Assembly (NCBI GenBank): GCA_037201625.1
Contig: JBBCGR010000004.1
Span: forward strand, 496,001 to 560,000
Source of the DNA: JAMXLO01 sp037201625
GTDB lineage: Bacteria; Pseudomonadota; Alphaproteobacteria; Acetobacterales; Acetobacteraceae
DNA: 64,000 bases
Reading direction: 5' to 3'
The stretch's first letter is position 1. Each line of letters opens with the position of its first letter. Both the position numbers and the translations under genes were made by a program. The notes beneath the pieces are model-generated. The model saw only the letters and a program-made list of their open reading frames with translations. It was not told the DNA's origin and ran no database searches. Below, one piece after another: positions 26,465 to 34,979 of the stretch.

Positions 26465-26962
26465 CTATCCCTTGTAGTAGCCCGACGCGCAGACGAGATC
26501 GTCCGCGACCTTCACCGAATAGACGCCCTTCTTCTCGACCTTCTTGCTGACCGGGTTCGGCCATTTGATCTCGGTCCATCCCGAACCGTTGTCCATCGCC
26601 ACCTTGATCAGGGCCGCGGTGCTCAGGAAGCCGTCCGCGTCGCGCATGCCGATCATGTTGGTGCCGACGAGTTTGGCGTTGCCGCCGTGCGCCTTGGTCA
26701 TGCCGTCCGCGCCGTAGCAGAACATGTAGAGTTCACCCTGATGGAACTGGGTGTTGTCGGCCGCGGTGAATTCCGCGAAGGCCTTCTCGGGTCCTACCGC
26801 CTTGACGTGTGCGACGGCGCCATCGACGAAGGCCTTTGCCTCATCGGCGGTCACCGCGGCGGAGGCCTGCGATGCAGCGGACAGCAACAATCCGGCGGCG
26901 ATGCCGGCGGCGATGAACGATGTGATCATGCCGCGAAGCGTCACGGCTGGCTGGTGATGCAT
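26465..26962 (-). CDS. Secreted single-Cache domain protein
   Basis: A 165-residue protein with a signal peptide (GMITSFIAAGIAAGLLLSAASQASA) and then one Cache-like domain: AKAFVDGAVAHVKAVGPEKAFAEF, GELYMFCYGADGMTKAHGGN, LVGTNMIGMRDADGFLST and the terminal VYSVKVADDLVCASGYYKG. The two Cys could form a disulfide. AAGGA precedes the start. Free-standing secreted Cache proteins are thought to bind small organic acids. The chemoreceptor gene follows in the same direction, so it may present a ligand to that receptor. Confidence 0.85.
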   Translation of the reverse strand: MHHQPAVTLRGMITSFIAAGIAAGLLLSAASQASAAVTADEAKAFVDGAVAHVKAVGPEKAFAEFTAADNTQFHQGELYMFCYGADGMTKAHGGNAKLVGTNMIGMRDADGFLSTAALIKVAMDNGSGWTEIKWPNPVSKKVEKKGVYSVKVADDLVCASGYYKG

Positions 26963-27012
26963 GTCTCGTTCCTTGTGTCGCGAGGAGCAGATCGCAGGTT
27001 GCGCGCTCAACA

Positions 27013-28806
27013 TTAAGAGACCGTTGCCGGCCTCAATGGCCGAGTGCCGCGCCGTCGCCGCGTGGGTCGGCGCCGCCGAATTTCACCTGCGTGGCGGGGG
27101 TCGATCAGGATCGCACCGGCGGTGCCCATGATGTCCGTGTAGTCGTCGATGACGGCCACCGAATGCCCGAGTTCGGCGAGGGCCGCGGCGACCGAGGCGG
27201 GCCACCGGCCTTCCAGCATCAGGCCGTTGCCGGTGGTGCCCCAGGCGCGGCCTTGCAGCCAGCGCGGGGCCTCGATCGCCGTCTGCACCGGCAGGCCGAA
27301 ATCCACGATGCGCGTGACGATGGCGGCCTGCGTCTGCGGCTGTCCTTCGCCGCCCTGCGTGCCGTAGACCAGGTACGGCTTGCCGCCGCTCATGAGCATG
27401 GCGGGATTGATCGTGTGGAAGCTGCGCTTGCGCGGCTCCAGGCGGTTGACGGCGTTCCGGTCGAGCGAGAAGAAGCTGCCGCGGTTCTGCAGCAGCACGC
27501 CGGTGTCCTTGGCGACGACGCCCGCGCCCCAGTCGAAATAGTGGCTCTGGATCAGGCTCACGGCATTGCCGTCGCGATCGACGACGCCCAGCCAGACGGT
27601 GTCGCCCTTCGGGTCGAGCGGCCTGACGTTCTGCGCCACGATCTTCCGGTCGATGCGTGCGGCGAGTTCGGCGCCGTGTTTCGCCGACAGCAGGAATTCC
27701 AGCGGGATCGTGTTGAAGTCGGGATCGGTGAGATAGCGGTCGCGGTCGGCGAAGGCCTGCTTGGTGGCCTCCACGATCAGATGCACGTACTCCGGGCTGC
27801 GATCGCCGAGCGAGCGGACGTCGAAATTGTTGAGGATGTTCAGGATCGACAGCGACGCCATGCCCTGGGTGTTCGGCGGCAGGTTCACGGCCGTGAAGCC
27901 GCGATACGCCACGCTGATCGGCTTGATCCAGTCGGCCTTCTGCGCGCGGAAATCCGCCGCGGTCAGCAGCCCGCCATTGGCGGCGATGTCGGCCACGATG
28001 CGGCGTGCGGTCTCGCCCTCGTAGAATTCGCGGTCCCCGTTCTCGGCGATGCGGCGCAGCGTGGCGGCCAGGTCGGGCTGGCGGAACATCTCGCCGACCT
28101 CATAGGCCTTGCCGTCCGGCTTCAGGTAGGTCGCCGCGAACGAGGGAAAGCGCTGCAGGTTCTTGATGACGCCGTCGGTCGGATCGGTGGCGATGCGGGT
28201 CCACTTCGCCTGGCCGATCGAGACCGGGAAGCCGCCGGTCGCGTAGCCCAACGCGTCGGACAGCATGTCCTTCCAGGTCTTCGTCCCGCCCATCGGGCCG
28301 GTGGCGTAGCGGAACGCCTCCCCCCATCCGGCGACGACACCCGGCACGGTGATCGCGGCGAGCCAGCCGCGCGCCGGGATCGTCTTCATCCCCTTGTCTT
28401 CGTAGAAGTCGATGCTCGCCTTCTCGCCCGCCCGGCCACTGCCGTTCAGCCCGACGGTCTCGCCCGTCTTTGCATTGTAGATCAGCCAGAAATTGTCGCC
28501 GCCCAGGGCGTTGTAGTGCGGGTAGACCACCGCCATCGTGGCAGCGGCGGTGATCGCGGCCTCCAGCGCATTGCCACCCTGGCGCAGCACGTTCAGCGCC
28601 GATTCCGAGGCCAGGGAACTGGGCGTCACCACCATCTCGGATGGCGCCATCATGGTCGGCCGGCCGGCGCGTTCCGGCTCCGCGGCGGCAAGCGGCAACC
28701 CAGCGGCCAGCATCGTCGGGACCAACAGGGCGGCCACCAACAGGGGTCGCGATGGCAGGGGCGGGGACAGCAGCGGTGGGGACAGCAATCGTGCGCCGAT
28801 CGGCAT
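27013..28806 (-). CDS. ggt: Gamma-glutamyltransferase, with apparent 3'-terminal frameshift
   Basis: A 597-residue Ntn hydrolase that autocleaves and transfers or hydrolyses the gamma-glutamyl group of glutathione. A signal peptide with LLSPP repeats leads into the large subunit. The autoprocessing Thr lies in GDTVWLGVVDRDGNAVSLIQS, followed by NRGSFFSLD and PAMLMSGGKPYLVYGTQGG. The current C-terminus turns into an arginine-rich tail (IRRRRPTRRRRGTRP). Removing one C from the five-base run at 27096-27100 restores GGADPRGDGAALGH followed by TGA (27033-27035), the canonical family end. It is therefore a nearly intact gene with a 1-nt insertion or an assembly error. Confidence 0.9.
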   Translation of the reverse strand: MPIGARLLSPPLLSPPLPSRPLLVAALLVPTMLAAGLPLAAAEPERAGRPTMMAPSEMVVTPSSLASESALNVLRQGGNALEAAITAAATMAVVYPHYNALGGDNFWLIYNAKTGETVGLNGSGRAGEKASIDFYEDKGMKTIPARGWLAAITVPGVVAGWGEAFRYATGPMGGTKTWKDMLSDALGYATGGFPVSIGQAKWTRIATDPTDGVIKNLQRFPSFAATYLKPDGKAYEVGEMFRQPDLAATLRRIAENGDREFYEGETARRIVADIAANGGLLTAADFRAQKADWIKPISVAYRGFTAVNLPPNTQGMASLSILNILNNFDVRSLGDRSPEYVHLIVEATKQAFADRDRYLTDPDFNTIPLEFLLSAKHGAELAARIDRKIVAQNVRPLDPKGDTVWLGVVDRDGNAVSLIQSHYFDWGAGVVAKDTGVLLQNRGSFFSLDRNAVNRLEPRKRSFHTINPAMLMSGGKPYLVYGTQGGEGQPQTQAAIVTRIVDFGLPVQTAIEAPRWLQGRAWGTTGNGLMLEGRWPASVAAALAELGHSVAVIDDYTDIMGTAGAILIDPRHAGEIRRRRPTRRRRGTRPLRPATVS

Positions 28807-28949
28807 GGGCGGTTCCCTCGATTTGCCTGGACGAGAGGGATCTTGCGCCGCCGCCGGTTAGGGAAGCGTGAAGGGCGGCAGCGGGACCTGGAGCGGACCT
28901 GGCACAGACGCTGGGGCGGGATTGGCGGGGGAAGGCGTCTGCTGCCACT

Positions 28950-29810
28950 ATGGCGGCCGCTACGACCGAGGACGCGATGCCCTTTCTGACCGAGCCAGAA
29001 CCCGACCGCGGCGCCATCCTCCCGGTATTGCCGGGCGTCTCGCGCATCGTCGCCGGCAATCCCGGGCCGATGACCTATTTCGGCACCAACACCTACCTGC
29101 TCGACACACCGGAAGGCGTCGTCGTCCTGGACCCCGGACCGGAGGACCATCCCGAGCACATCGAGGCCATCCTCCGCGCCACCGGCCCCAACGTGGCGCT
29201 GATCCTGGTCAGCCACACGCATCACGACCATGTCGGCGCCGTGCCGGCGCTGCAGCAGGCCACGGGAGCGCCAACCGTCGGCTTTACCACCAGCGGGGCC
29301 GACAGCTTCGAGGCCGACATCAAGCTGGCGCACGGCGACAGCATCGCCGGCCTGACGGCGATCCACACCCCGGGCCACGCGCTGGATCACCTGTGCTTTG
29401 CGCTGCCGGCCAAGGATGGCAGCGCCGTTCTGTTCAGCGCCGACCATGTGATGTCGTGGTCCACCAGCATCGTCAGCCCACCGGGCGGCGACATGGCGGA
29501 TTACTTCAACAGCCTCCGCCTGCTGCTGGACCGCAGCGACGATGTCTACCTGCCCGGCCATGGTCCGCTGCTGCCGGAGCCGCGCAACCTGGTGCGCGAG
29601 ATGCTCACCCACCGGGTGATGCGCGAGCAGGCGATCCTGCGCAAGCTGGCGCAGGCACCGGCGGACACCTACGCGCTGATGGATGCGCTCTATTCGCAGG
29701 TGAACCCACGCCTGCGCCGCGCCGCCGAACGCAACGTGCTGGCGCATCTGCTGAAGCTGGAATCCGAGGGGAAGGCGCGGCTCGATGGCGAGACATGGAG
29801 CGCCACCTGA
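28950..29810 (+). CDS. MBL fold metallo-hydrolase (LACTB2-like)
   Basis: A 286-residue beta-lactamase-fold hydrolase. The metal motif HxHxDH is SHTHHDHVGA; other ligands are in HTPGHALDH, SADHVM and GHGPLLPEP. A C-terminal winged-helix segment (NPRLRRAAERNVLAHLLKLE) is typical of the LACTB2/glyoxalase II-like group. YFGTNTYLLDTPEGVVVLDPGP is characteristic of the N-terminus. A later ATG nine codons on (at 28977, with GAGGA before it) is an alternative start. It is divergent from ggt. Substrate unknown. Confidence 0.88.
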   Translation: MAAATTEDAMPFLTEPEPDRGAILPVLPGVSRIVAGNPGPMTYFGTNTYLLDTPEGVVVLDPGPEDHPEHIEAILRATGPNVALILVSHTHHDHVGAVPALQQATGAPTVGFTTSGADSFEADIKLAHGDSIAGLTAIHTPGHALDHLCFALPAKDGSAVLFSADHVMSWSTSIVSPPGGDMADYFNSLRLLLDRSDDVYLPGHGPLLPEPRNLVREMLTHRVMREQAILRKLAQAPADTYALMDALYSQVNPRLRRAAERNVLAHLLKLESEGKARLDGETWSAT

Positions 29811-29878
29811 CGGCGGGCCGAAGCATGATCCCATCGGCAGCTTACCCGCTGTAGCGGTGCGGCGGGCGCAGAGGCACC

Positions 29879-29982
29879 AGAGCGTGATCCGTACAGGTGG
29901 TTCAGCCGGAGCGGTGAACCGCGCTCTCAGGCAGCGAGCCAGAGCGGTTTCCGTGAGCCACCGCGAACCGACTCTGCTCTAG
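29879..29982. repeat. Dispersed double-hairpin element, copy B
   Basis: Same two-hairpin layout as copy A: AGAGCGTGATCCGTACAGG through GCGCTCT, then AGAGCGGTTTCCGTG ... GACTCTGCTCTAG. Here it lies between the metallo-hydrolase gene and the GT87-like gene, both rightward, so it is not confined to convergent junctions. Confidence 0.88.
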
Positions 29983-29992
29983 CGCCGGCGGC

Positions 29993-31246
29993 ATGGCGGA
30001 GCCTGCGCAGTACCCGGCGACCCGGCCCGGATTCCTCGCGTTCATCGCGCTCGCCAGCCTGGCGCCGGGCCTGCGCGCGCTGTGGGGCGGCTGGCAGGAT
30101 TTCCCGGGATCGCTGTTCGTATGGCGCCAGCTTGTCGTCAGGGACTACATCAACATCTGGGCGGGCGGCCATCTCGCGGCACAGGGCCGGCTGGACCTGG
30201 TGTTCCACCCGCTGGAATACGCCGCCTGGCTGAACGCCACCTTCGGCGACCGCCTGGACCTCCATAATTTCGGCTATCCGCCCCACCTGCTGCTGCTGGC
30301 GGTGCCGCTGGCAGCGATCGGCCTGGTCCCGGGGTTCTTCGTCTGGGTCATCGGCACCAGCGCCCTGCTGTGGGGCGTGCTGCGCGCGGGCGGGCTCGGC
30401 GGCTGGGCGGCGGCGGCGGTCGTCGTCAGCCCGGCGGCGCTCGAGAACATCCTGATCGGCCAGAACGGCGCGCTGCTGGCCGGCGCTGCCCTGGGGGGCG
30501 GGCTTCTGCTGGCAGGGCGCTCGCCCATCCTCGCGGGTGCCCTGCTGGGCCTGCTGACGCTGAAGCCGCAACTCGGCCTGCTGGTGCCGGTCTGCCTGCT
30601 CGCCGGCCGGGAGTTCCGCTGCCTGGCGTGGACGGCGGCGTTCGGGGCGGCCTATTGCGTCGCCGGCCTGCTGGTCTTTGGCCTGCAACCCTGGCTCGAC
30701 TACGTGACCATCGTCCTGCCGTTCACCCGCGGCTACATCGACGCCGGGTTCGGCCTGGCGTCGCATTACATCATGGTGCCCCCGTTCATCGTGGCCCGCG
30801 CCGCCGGCGCCGGCCTCGCAACGGCCTATGCCATCCAGGGTGCGGCGAGCCTCGCATGCGCGGTGGCCGTCGCATGGGCCTGGCGCCGTCGGAACGTGGA
30901 CCGGCGCGCGGCCGTGGCCCTGGCGCTCTGCCTCGCGCCGCTGGCCACGCCGTACAGCCATGCCTACGACCTGGTCGCGGTGGCGATCGCCTGTGTCCTG
31001 CTGGTGCGCCTGGAACTGGAGCGTGGCGGCATCTCGGCCCGCGCCTGGCTCTGCCTGGCACCCGCCTGGATGTGGCCGAGCCTCGCCCTCGTCACTGGCC
31101 TGCTGCTCGCGCCGGGCCTCGGCACGCCATCGCTGCTGCTGGCGGCGGCGCTCGCCGTGCATCACCTCCGCCGGCCGGCCGGCATCACCCCCTCAGCGCC
31201 ACCAGTTCCAGGTTCGTCGTCCAGCCGGCCAGGCTGGTGCCGATGA
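29993..31246 (+). CDS. GT87-like (DUF2029) membrane glycosyltransferase-type protein
   Basis: A 417-residue polytopic protein with many hydrophobic segments. RDYINIWAGGHLAAQGRLD, FGYPPHLLLLAVPLA and a central LLGLLTLKPQLGLLVPVCLL match the GT-C/DUF2029 family, which in relatives transfers mannose from polyprenyl phosphates. The catalytic Asp would be in FVWRQLVVRDYIN. The C-terminal tail (TPSAPPVPGSSSSRPGWCR) is low complexity and overlaps the convergent methyltransferase gene by 62 bp, so the natural stop may have been lost or shifted. Partner and sugar unknown. Confidence 0.7.
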   Translation: MAEPAQYPATRPGFLAFIALASLAPGLRALWGGWQDFPGSLFVWRQLVVRDYINIWAGGHLAAQGRLDLVFHPLEYAAWLNATFGDRLDLHNFGYPPHLLLLAVPLAAIGLVPGFFVWVIGTSALLWGVLRAGGLGGWAAAAVVVSPAALENILIGQNGALLAGAALGGGLLLAGRSPILAGALLGLLTLKPQLGLLVPVCLLAGREFRCLAWTAAFGAAYCVAGLLVFGLQPWLDYVTIVLPFTRGYIDAGFGLASHYIMVPPFIVARAAGAGLATAYAIQGAASLACAVAVAWAWRRRNVDRRAAVALALCLAPLATPYSHAYDLVAVAIACVLLVRLELERGGISARAWLCLAPAWMWPSLALVTGLLLAPGLGTPSLLLAAALAVHHLRRPAGITPSAPPVPGSSSSRPGWCR

Positions 31247-31898
31247 TGCGATGGGTCGTGATGCCGGCGGCATCGGCCGCGGCGGCCAGGTCTCTGCGCG
31301 ACAGCAGGTTCAGATGCTCCTCCTGCGCGAAGAAGTCGCGCCCCACGGCGGTCAGCAGACGCCGGAAGAGCGGCGCCGGCAGCCAGTGGACCAGCGGCAG
31401 GACGGTGTGGAACTCCACCGGGAACCAGCGGTTCGGGGTGGTGACGAAAATGCCCTTGCGGGCCACGCGCCAGCTTTCCCGCAGGAACTGTGCCTGCTGG
31501 GCGCGGCTGCCGACATGTTCCAGCACCGCGCTCGAATGCACGAAGTCGAACGAGCCGTCATCGAACGGCAGGTCGCGGCCATCGGCCAGCGTGAATGTCA
31601 GGCCGGGATATTCGGTCTCGAGGAACCTCGCACCCTCATCGATGCCGGAGGCCGTGATGCGGTGCTTGTGCGGGTACCAGGCCTCCAGATAGTTGGAATG
31701 GTCGTAGCTGCGATCGCTGGTCACACCGAGATCGAGGACGGTATCGGCCTCGGTCGGCCGCAGCACCTCGAGGAAGGCCGCGAACATCTTCCGCCGCTGG
31801 TAATGGGCGATGCGCGCCGGCAGCGACTCGGGCGCCGCGACGTTGTACTGGGCATTGACCTTCGCGGGCATGACCCGGCCCTTGGCAGATTGCGCCAT
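31185..31898 (-). CDS. Class I SAM-dependent methyltransferase
   Basis: A 237-residue methyltransferase. Motif I reads ADTVLDLGVTSDRS, the acidic second motif follows near SGIDEGARFLE, and ADGRDLPFDDGSFDFVHSSAVLEHV is the motif III/IV region of methyltransf_11-type enzymes. KGIFVTTPNRWFPVEFHTVLP is typical of those linked to lipid or polysaccharide synthesis. An alternative ATG is at 31871. It is convergent with, and overlaps by 62 bp, the GT87-like gene, which fits an envelope-glycan context, but that is inference. Confidence 0.85.
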   Translation of the reverse strand: MAQSAKGRVMPAKVNAQYNVAAPESLPARIAHYQRRKMFAAFLEVLRPTEADTVLDLGVTSDRSYDHSNYLEAWYPHKHRITASGIDEGARFLETEYPGLTFTLADGRDLPFDDGSFDFVHSSAVLEHVGSRAQQAQFLRESWRVARKGIFVTTPNRWFPVEFHTVLPLVHWLPAPLFRRLLTAVGRDFFAQEEHLNLLSRRDLAAAADAAGITTHRIIGTSLAGWTTNLELVALRG

Positions 31899-32021
31899 GA
31901 TATGCCCGCATGCCTCCTGTGCCCGGAATGTGCGGGAGATCGCCTGTCGCGGCAACCGGCGCGATCGGTTCGCCGCCGGCTCCCGTCGAGCATTGCTGGA
32001 AGGTAATAGGTGCATGTCGGG

Positions 32022-32080
32022 CTGGAGTGGATTCCGTCTGGAGCGGATTCCGTAAGCAATGCGAACGGAATCTGCTTTAG
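32022..32080. repeat. Partial copy of the double-hairpin element (second hairpin only)
   Basis: CTGGAGCGGATTCCGTAAG ... ACGGAATCTGCTTTAG (32038-32080) equals the second hairpin of copy A. A short duplicated piece CTGGAGTGGATTCCGT precedes it at 32022-32037. It lies 30 bp before the TPR-protein gene. Confidence 0.75.
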
Positions 32081-32109
32081 CATCATCATGACATGCGGCG
32101 GAGCCGGGA

Positions 32110-33255
32110 ATGGATCTCACGACGATCACGATGGTCCTGACGCTGCTGGCCTCTGCCCTCAGCGTGGATGCGGTGCTGCATCCCAGCAGCGTCGTTCTCG
32201 AGGCGGCGGTGGCCGGGCCGCTCGACAAGCTGTCGGTCGATGCCGACACGCTGAACACCATGCTGACCTATGAGGTGACGAAAATCTGCTCGACGCCCTC
32301 GCTGCTGGCGCCACCGGAGATCCGCGCCGGCGCGAACAAGGGCGTGGGCATGGCGATCGCCGAATCGATCCGGCTGCAGTCGCTGGCGCTCGCCCTGCAG
32401 GCGCAGTTCGGCTCTCGCCCCGAACGCATCAGGCTGACCCTGCTGACCGAGGACGGCACGATCAAGGCGCTGGTGAGCGGCAGCGGTCCGGGCGGGCGGA
32501 TCCGCACGCCGCCGTTCCAGGAAATGCTCGTGATGCAGCCTGACGAATCGCTTGCCACGCTGGTGCGTCGCGCCGCCCTGGCCGGCATGACGAAGATCGA
32601 CCCGTACACCACCGCGCTCTACCTGCTGCAGGAGCACCTGGGCGACGGCGACTATTCCGCAGCCGAGACGCTGGTGAACGCGGTCAAGCGGCGGCTGCCG
32701 CAGACGCCGGTGAGCCTGGATCGCTCGGCGCTGGAGAACCTGCAAGGCATCATCTCGCTGTTCGGCGGCCGTCTCGATGAGGCCGATGCGTGGTTCCACC
32801 GGGCCAGCGAATCCGATCCGGACAACCTCGCCGCCGCGCTGAATGTTGCCTTCGTTGACGTGCACCAGGGGCGCTATCCCGAGGCCGCGCGTCGGATCGA
32901 GGCGCTGCTGTCGGTGACGACCTCGCAGGACAAGACGCTGTTGTCGACGGCCTATCTCACCTGGGGCGTGGCCCTGCTCGGCGCTGAGGACATGGTGGGC
33001 GCCGAACAGAAGCTGCGCCAGGCGGTGGCTGCCAATCCGCTCAATCCGGATGCCTACGAACTGTGGTCGGCCGTCCAGCAGGAGAGGGGCGATTCCGCCG
33101 ATGCCGTCCGGCTGCATGCCAAGGCGCTGGAAACGTCGCCGTCCTACCGGCTGTACACCGAGGTGGCGGCGCTGTATTTCCGCCTGCCGCTGCGTCCGAC
33201 GCAGCAACTCATTCGCAGCGAGTTCAACCACCCGGACATGATCCGCTACAACTGA
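32110..33255 (+). CDS. Tetratricopeptide repeat protein
   Basis: A 381-residue protein with an N-terminal hydrophobic segment (ITMVLTLLASALSVDAVL) and a C-terminal half of helical TPR-like repeats: NLQGIISLFGGRLDEADAWFHRASESDPDN, then AFVDVHQGRYPEAARRIEAL, LTWGVALLGAEDMVGAEQKLRQAVAANPLN and the following unit ending LHAKALETSPSYRLY. The middle (residues about 60-160) resembles no family I recognise. It is probably a scaffold or adaptor. The partial repeat element lies just upstream and copy C just downstream. Confidence 0.8.
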   Translation: MDLTTITMVLTLLASALSVDAVLHPSSVVLEAAVAGPLDKLSVDADTLNTMLTYEVTKICSTPSLLAPPEIRAGANKGVGMAIAESIRLQSLALALQAQFGSRPERIRLTLLTEDGTIKALVSGSGPGGRIRTPPFQEMLVMQPDESLATLVRRAALAGMTKIDPYTTALYLLQEHLGDGDYSAAETLVNAVKRRLPQTPVSLDRSALENLQGIISLFGGRLDEADAWFHRASESDPDNLAAALNVAFVDVHQGRYPEAARRIEALLSVTTSQDKTLLSTAYLTWGVALLGAEDMVGAEQKLRQAVAANPLNPDAYELWSAVQQERGDSADAVRLHAKALETSPSYRLYTEVAALYFRLPLRPTQQLIRSEFNHPDMIRYN

Positions 33256-33259
33256 CCGG

Positions 33260-33365
33260 CTGGAGCAGATGCCGTTCGCCGCGGCTCACGCAATCCGCTC
33301 CAGCGCGTTGTCTGAGAGCGTGATTCACCGCTCCGGTGATCCCACCTGCACGGATCACGCTCTAT
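33260..33365. repeat. Dispersed double-hairpin element, copy C (inverted)
   Basis: The element is in reverse orientation: CTGGAGCAGATGCCGTTCG ... CAATCCGCTCCAG, then GAGAGCGTGATTCACCGC ... GGATCACGCTCTA. Its right edge supplies the TAG stop (33362-33364, minus strand) of the Nudix gene, and its left edge begins within five bases of the TPR gene's stop. Confidence 0.88.
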
Positions 33366-34033
33366 TCCATCCGCCAGCCGCGATCGCGGTGCATCACCGG
33401 GGTGCGGTCCGCCGCGTTGCGTTCCGCTTCGCTGCTGTCGAGCCACTCGCGCAGCCGCTCCAGCACGCGCCGGGTCGGCAGTGCCAGGTCCAGCGCCAGC
33501 GCCTCCGCCATCGCGTAGTAGCGCAGGCCCTCCAGTTCGCCGTCGCCGCCCAGCGTGCCGGTGACATGATGCGCCTCCACTACGAAGAACCGCGCGTTGA
33601 AGCGGATCGGGCTCGACGCCGGCGTGACGGCGCGCGCCAGCAGGCGCAGCACGTCCAGCGCCGGCGGCGTGCCGAGCGACAGGCCCGTCTCCTCCTGCAG
33701 TTCGCGCGCCGCGGCGATGCCCAGCCCGTGCGCAAGCCGCGCGTTGGCGTTCTTGCGCAGCAGGTGCTCGGTCTGCGGCGACAGCGGCGTGGCGGCGGGC
33801 GCATCGAGGTCGACCCGGTCCACCGCACCACCCGGAAACACCAGCCGGTTCGGCATGAACCGGTGCTTCGCGCCACGCATCCCCATCAGCATCGACACAT
33901 CGTCGCCGGCGCCGCGGTACACGATCAGCGAGGCGGCATGGCGCGGCCGCACCGCGCGCGGGCGCGGCGGCGTCTGCTGGTCGATCAGGGGGGCGGGATG
34001 CAGCGGCGCGTGGCGGGCGTGGTCTTCAGGCAA
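33362..34033 (-). CDS. Nudix hydrolase
   Basis: About 223 residues. The Nudix elements are split: FPGGAVDRVD is followed by an insertion of about 40 residues before AAARELQEETGLSLG (canonical REx2EExG). Such an insertion occurs in the NUDT19-like branch, which can hydrolyse CoA derivatives or nucleoside diphosphates. The chosen start is TTG at 34033, which overlaps the nitroreductase stop region; a GTG before RPRHAAS is an alternative. No good ribosome site was seen, so the N-terminus is uncertain. The stop TAG comes from repeat copy C. Confidence 0.82.
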   Translation of the reverse strand: MPEDHARHAPLHPAPLIDQQTPPRPRAVRPRHAASLIVYRGAGDDVSMLMGMRGAKHRFMPNRLVFPGGAVDRVDLDAPAATPLSPQTEHLLRKNANARLAHGLGIAAARELQEETGLSLGTPPALDVLRLLARAVTPASSPIRFNARFFVVEAHHVTGTLGGDGELEGLRYYAMAEALALDLALPTRRVLERLREWLDSSEAERNAADRTPVMHRDRGWRME

Positions 34034-34847
34034 GGTCGAATCCCCGCGTCTTGAGGTAGGCGGCGAAGCCGAACCGCTCCGGCACCGAAAGCTGCCGCGC
34101 AACGTTCTCGCTCCAGCCGACCCCTTCGCGCGGCGGATGGACGTCGTTGTTCTTCAGGCTGGCGGCGGCAACGGGCTCGCGTTCGCGGCGCCGTTCGTCG
34201 TAGGCCGCTATCGCCGCGTCCTGCTGCGTCTCGTCATAGCGCTCGCGATGCACCACGACGGTGGGCGGCAGGCGCATCGAGACCGGGCGGCGGAACACCG
34301 GCCAGCCGACCGCCAGGCCGGACACCGGATAGACGCCGGGCGGCAGCGACAGCAGCGGCGTCACGCGCTCGATATGGCTGCGCACATAGCTGATCGGGCA
34401 GGTGCCGAGACCGATCATCTCGGCCGCCGCGATGAACTGGCCCATCGCCAGCGCGCAATCGACCGCGGTGTTGAGGAAGGTGTCCAGGTTGTTGTTGGCA
34501 TGCGGCATCCCGTGCCGGTCGCACAGGCGCTGGTTGCGCCGCATGTCGCCGCACCACACCAGGAACACCGGAGCGGTTGCGATCCAATCCATCGTGCCGA
34601 TCCAGTCGGCGATCTGCCTGATGCGCACAGGGTCGCGCATCACCACGATCGAGTATTGCTGCAGGTCGGACTTGGTCGGGGCGGACTGCGCCGCCGCCAG
34701 CAATCCATCGAGCAGCGCGTCCGGCACCGGCTGGTCGGTGTAGCGCCGCGTTACCCGGCGATCGACCAGCGGCGCGATCGCCGCCGGCACCTCGACGCCC
34801 GGCAGATCGACACCAAATCGCGCGCGCAGCAGGTCCTCGCCGTCCAT
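34026..34847 (-). CDS. Nitroreductase family protein
   Basis: A 273-residue FMN-dependent nitroreductase-fold protein. RRVTRRYTDQPVPDALLDGLL is the N-terminal family motif, followed by AAQSAPTKSDLQQYSIVVM and, in the FMN/dimer region, FLNTAVDCALAMGQFIAAAE with GLGTCPISYVRSH. Members reduce nitro groups, quinones or flavins with NAD(P)H. GGAGGAA precedes the ATG at 34847. Downstream lies the Nudix gene, overlapping slightly; upstream is the divergent Ldh-family gene. Substrate unknown. Confidence 0.85.
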   Translation of the reverse strand: MDGEDLLRARFGVDLPGVEVPAAIAPLVDRRVTRRYTDQPVPDALLDGLLAAAQSAPTKSDLQQYSIVVMRDPVRIRQIADWIGTMDWIATAPVFLVWCGDMRRNQRLCDRHGMPHANNNLDTFLNTAVDCALAMGQFIAAAEMIGLGTCPISYVRSHIERVTPLLSLPPGVYPVSGLAVGWPVFRRPVSMRLPPTVVVHRERYDETQQDAAIAAYDERRREREPVAAASLKNNDVHPPREGVGWSENVARQLSVPERFGFAAYLKTRGFDLA

Positions 34848-34867
34848 CGGATCATTCCTCCGCCGAC

Positions 34868-34908
34868 ACCCCCTCGCCCGCCAGGCGGGGGAGGGTTGGG
34901 GAGGGGGT
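34868..34908. repeat. GC-rich hairpin repeat
   Basis: Outer arms ACCCCCTC (34868-34875) and GAGGGGGT (34901-34908) flank an inner GCC-rich inverted repeat (CGCCCGCCAGGCGGG). This pattern is a familiar intergenic repeat in alphaproteobacterial genomes. It lies between the divergent nitroreductase and Ldh-family genes. Confidence 0.55.
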
Positions 34909-34979
34909 GCATTGCATGCGGCACACTTGCCGGAATGCCACGGCCGCGCAAGGCTGCGCCACCGTGGGAGGAGACGACT

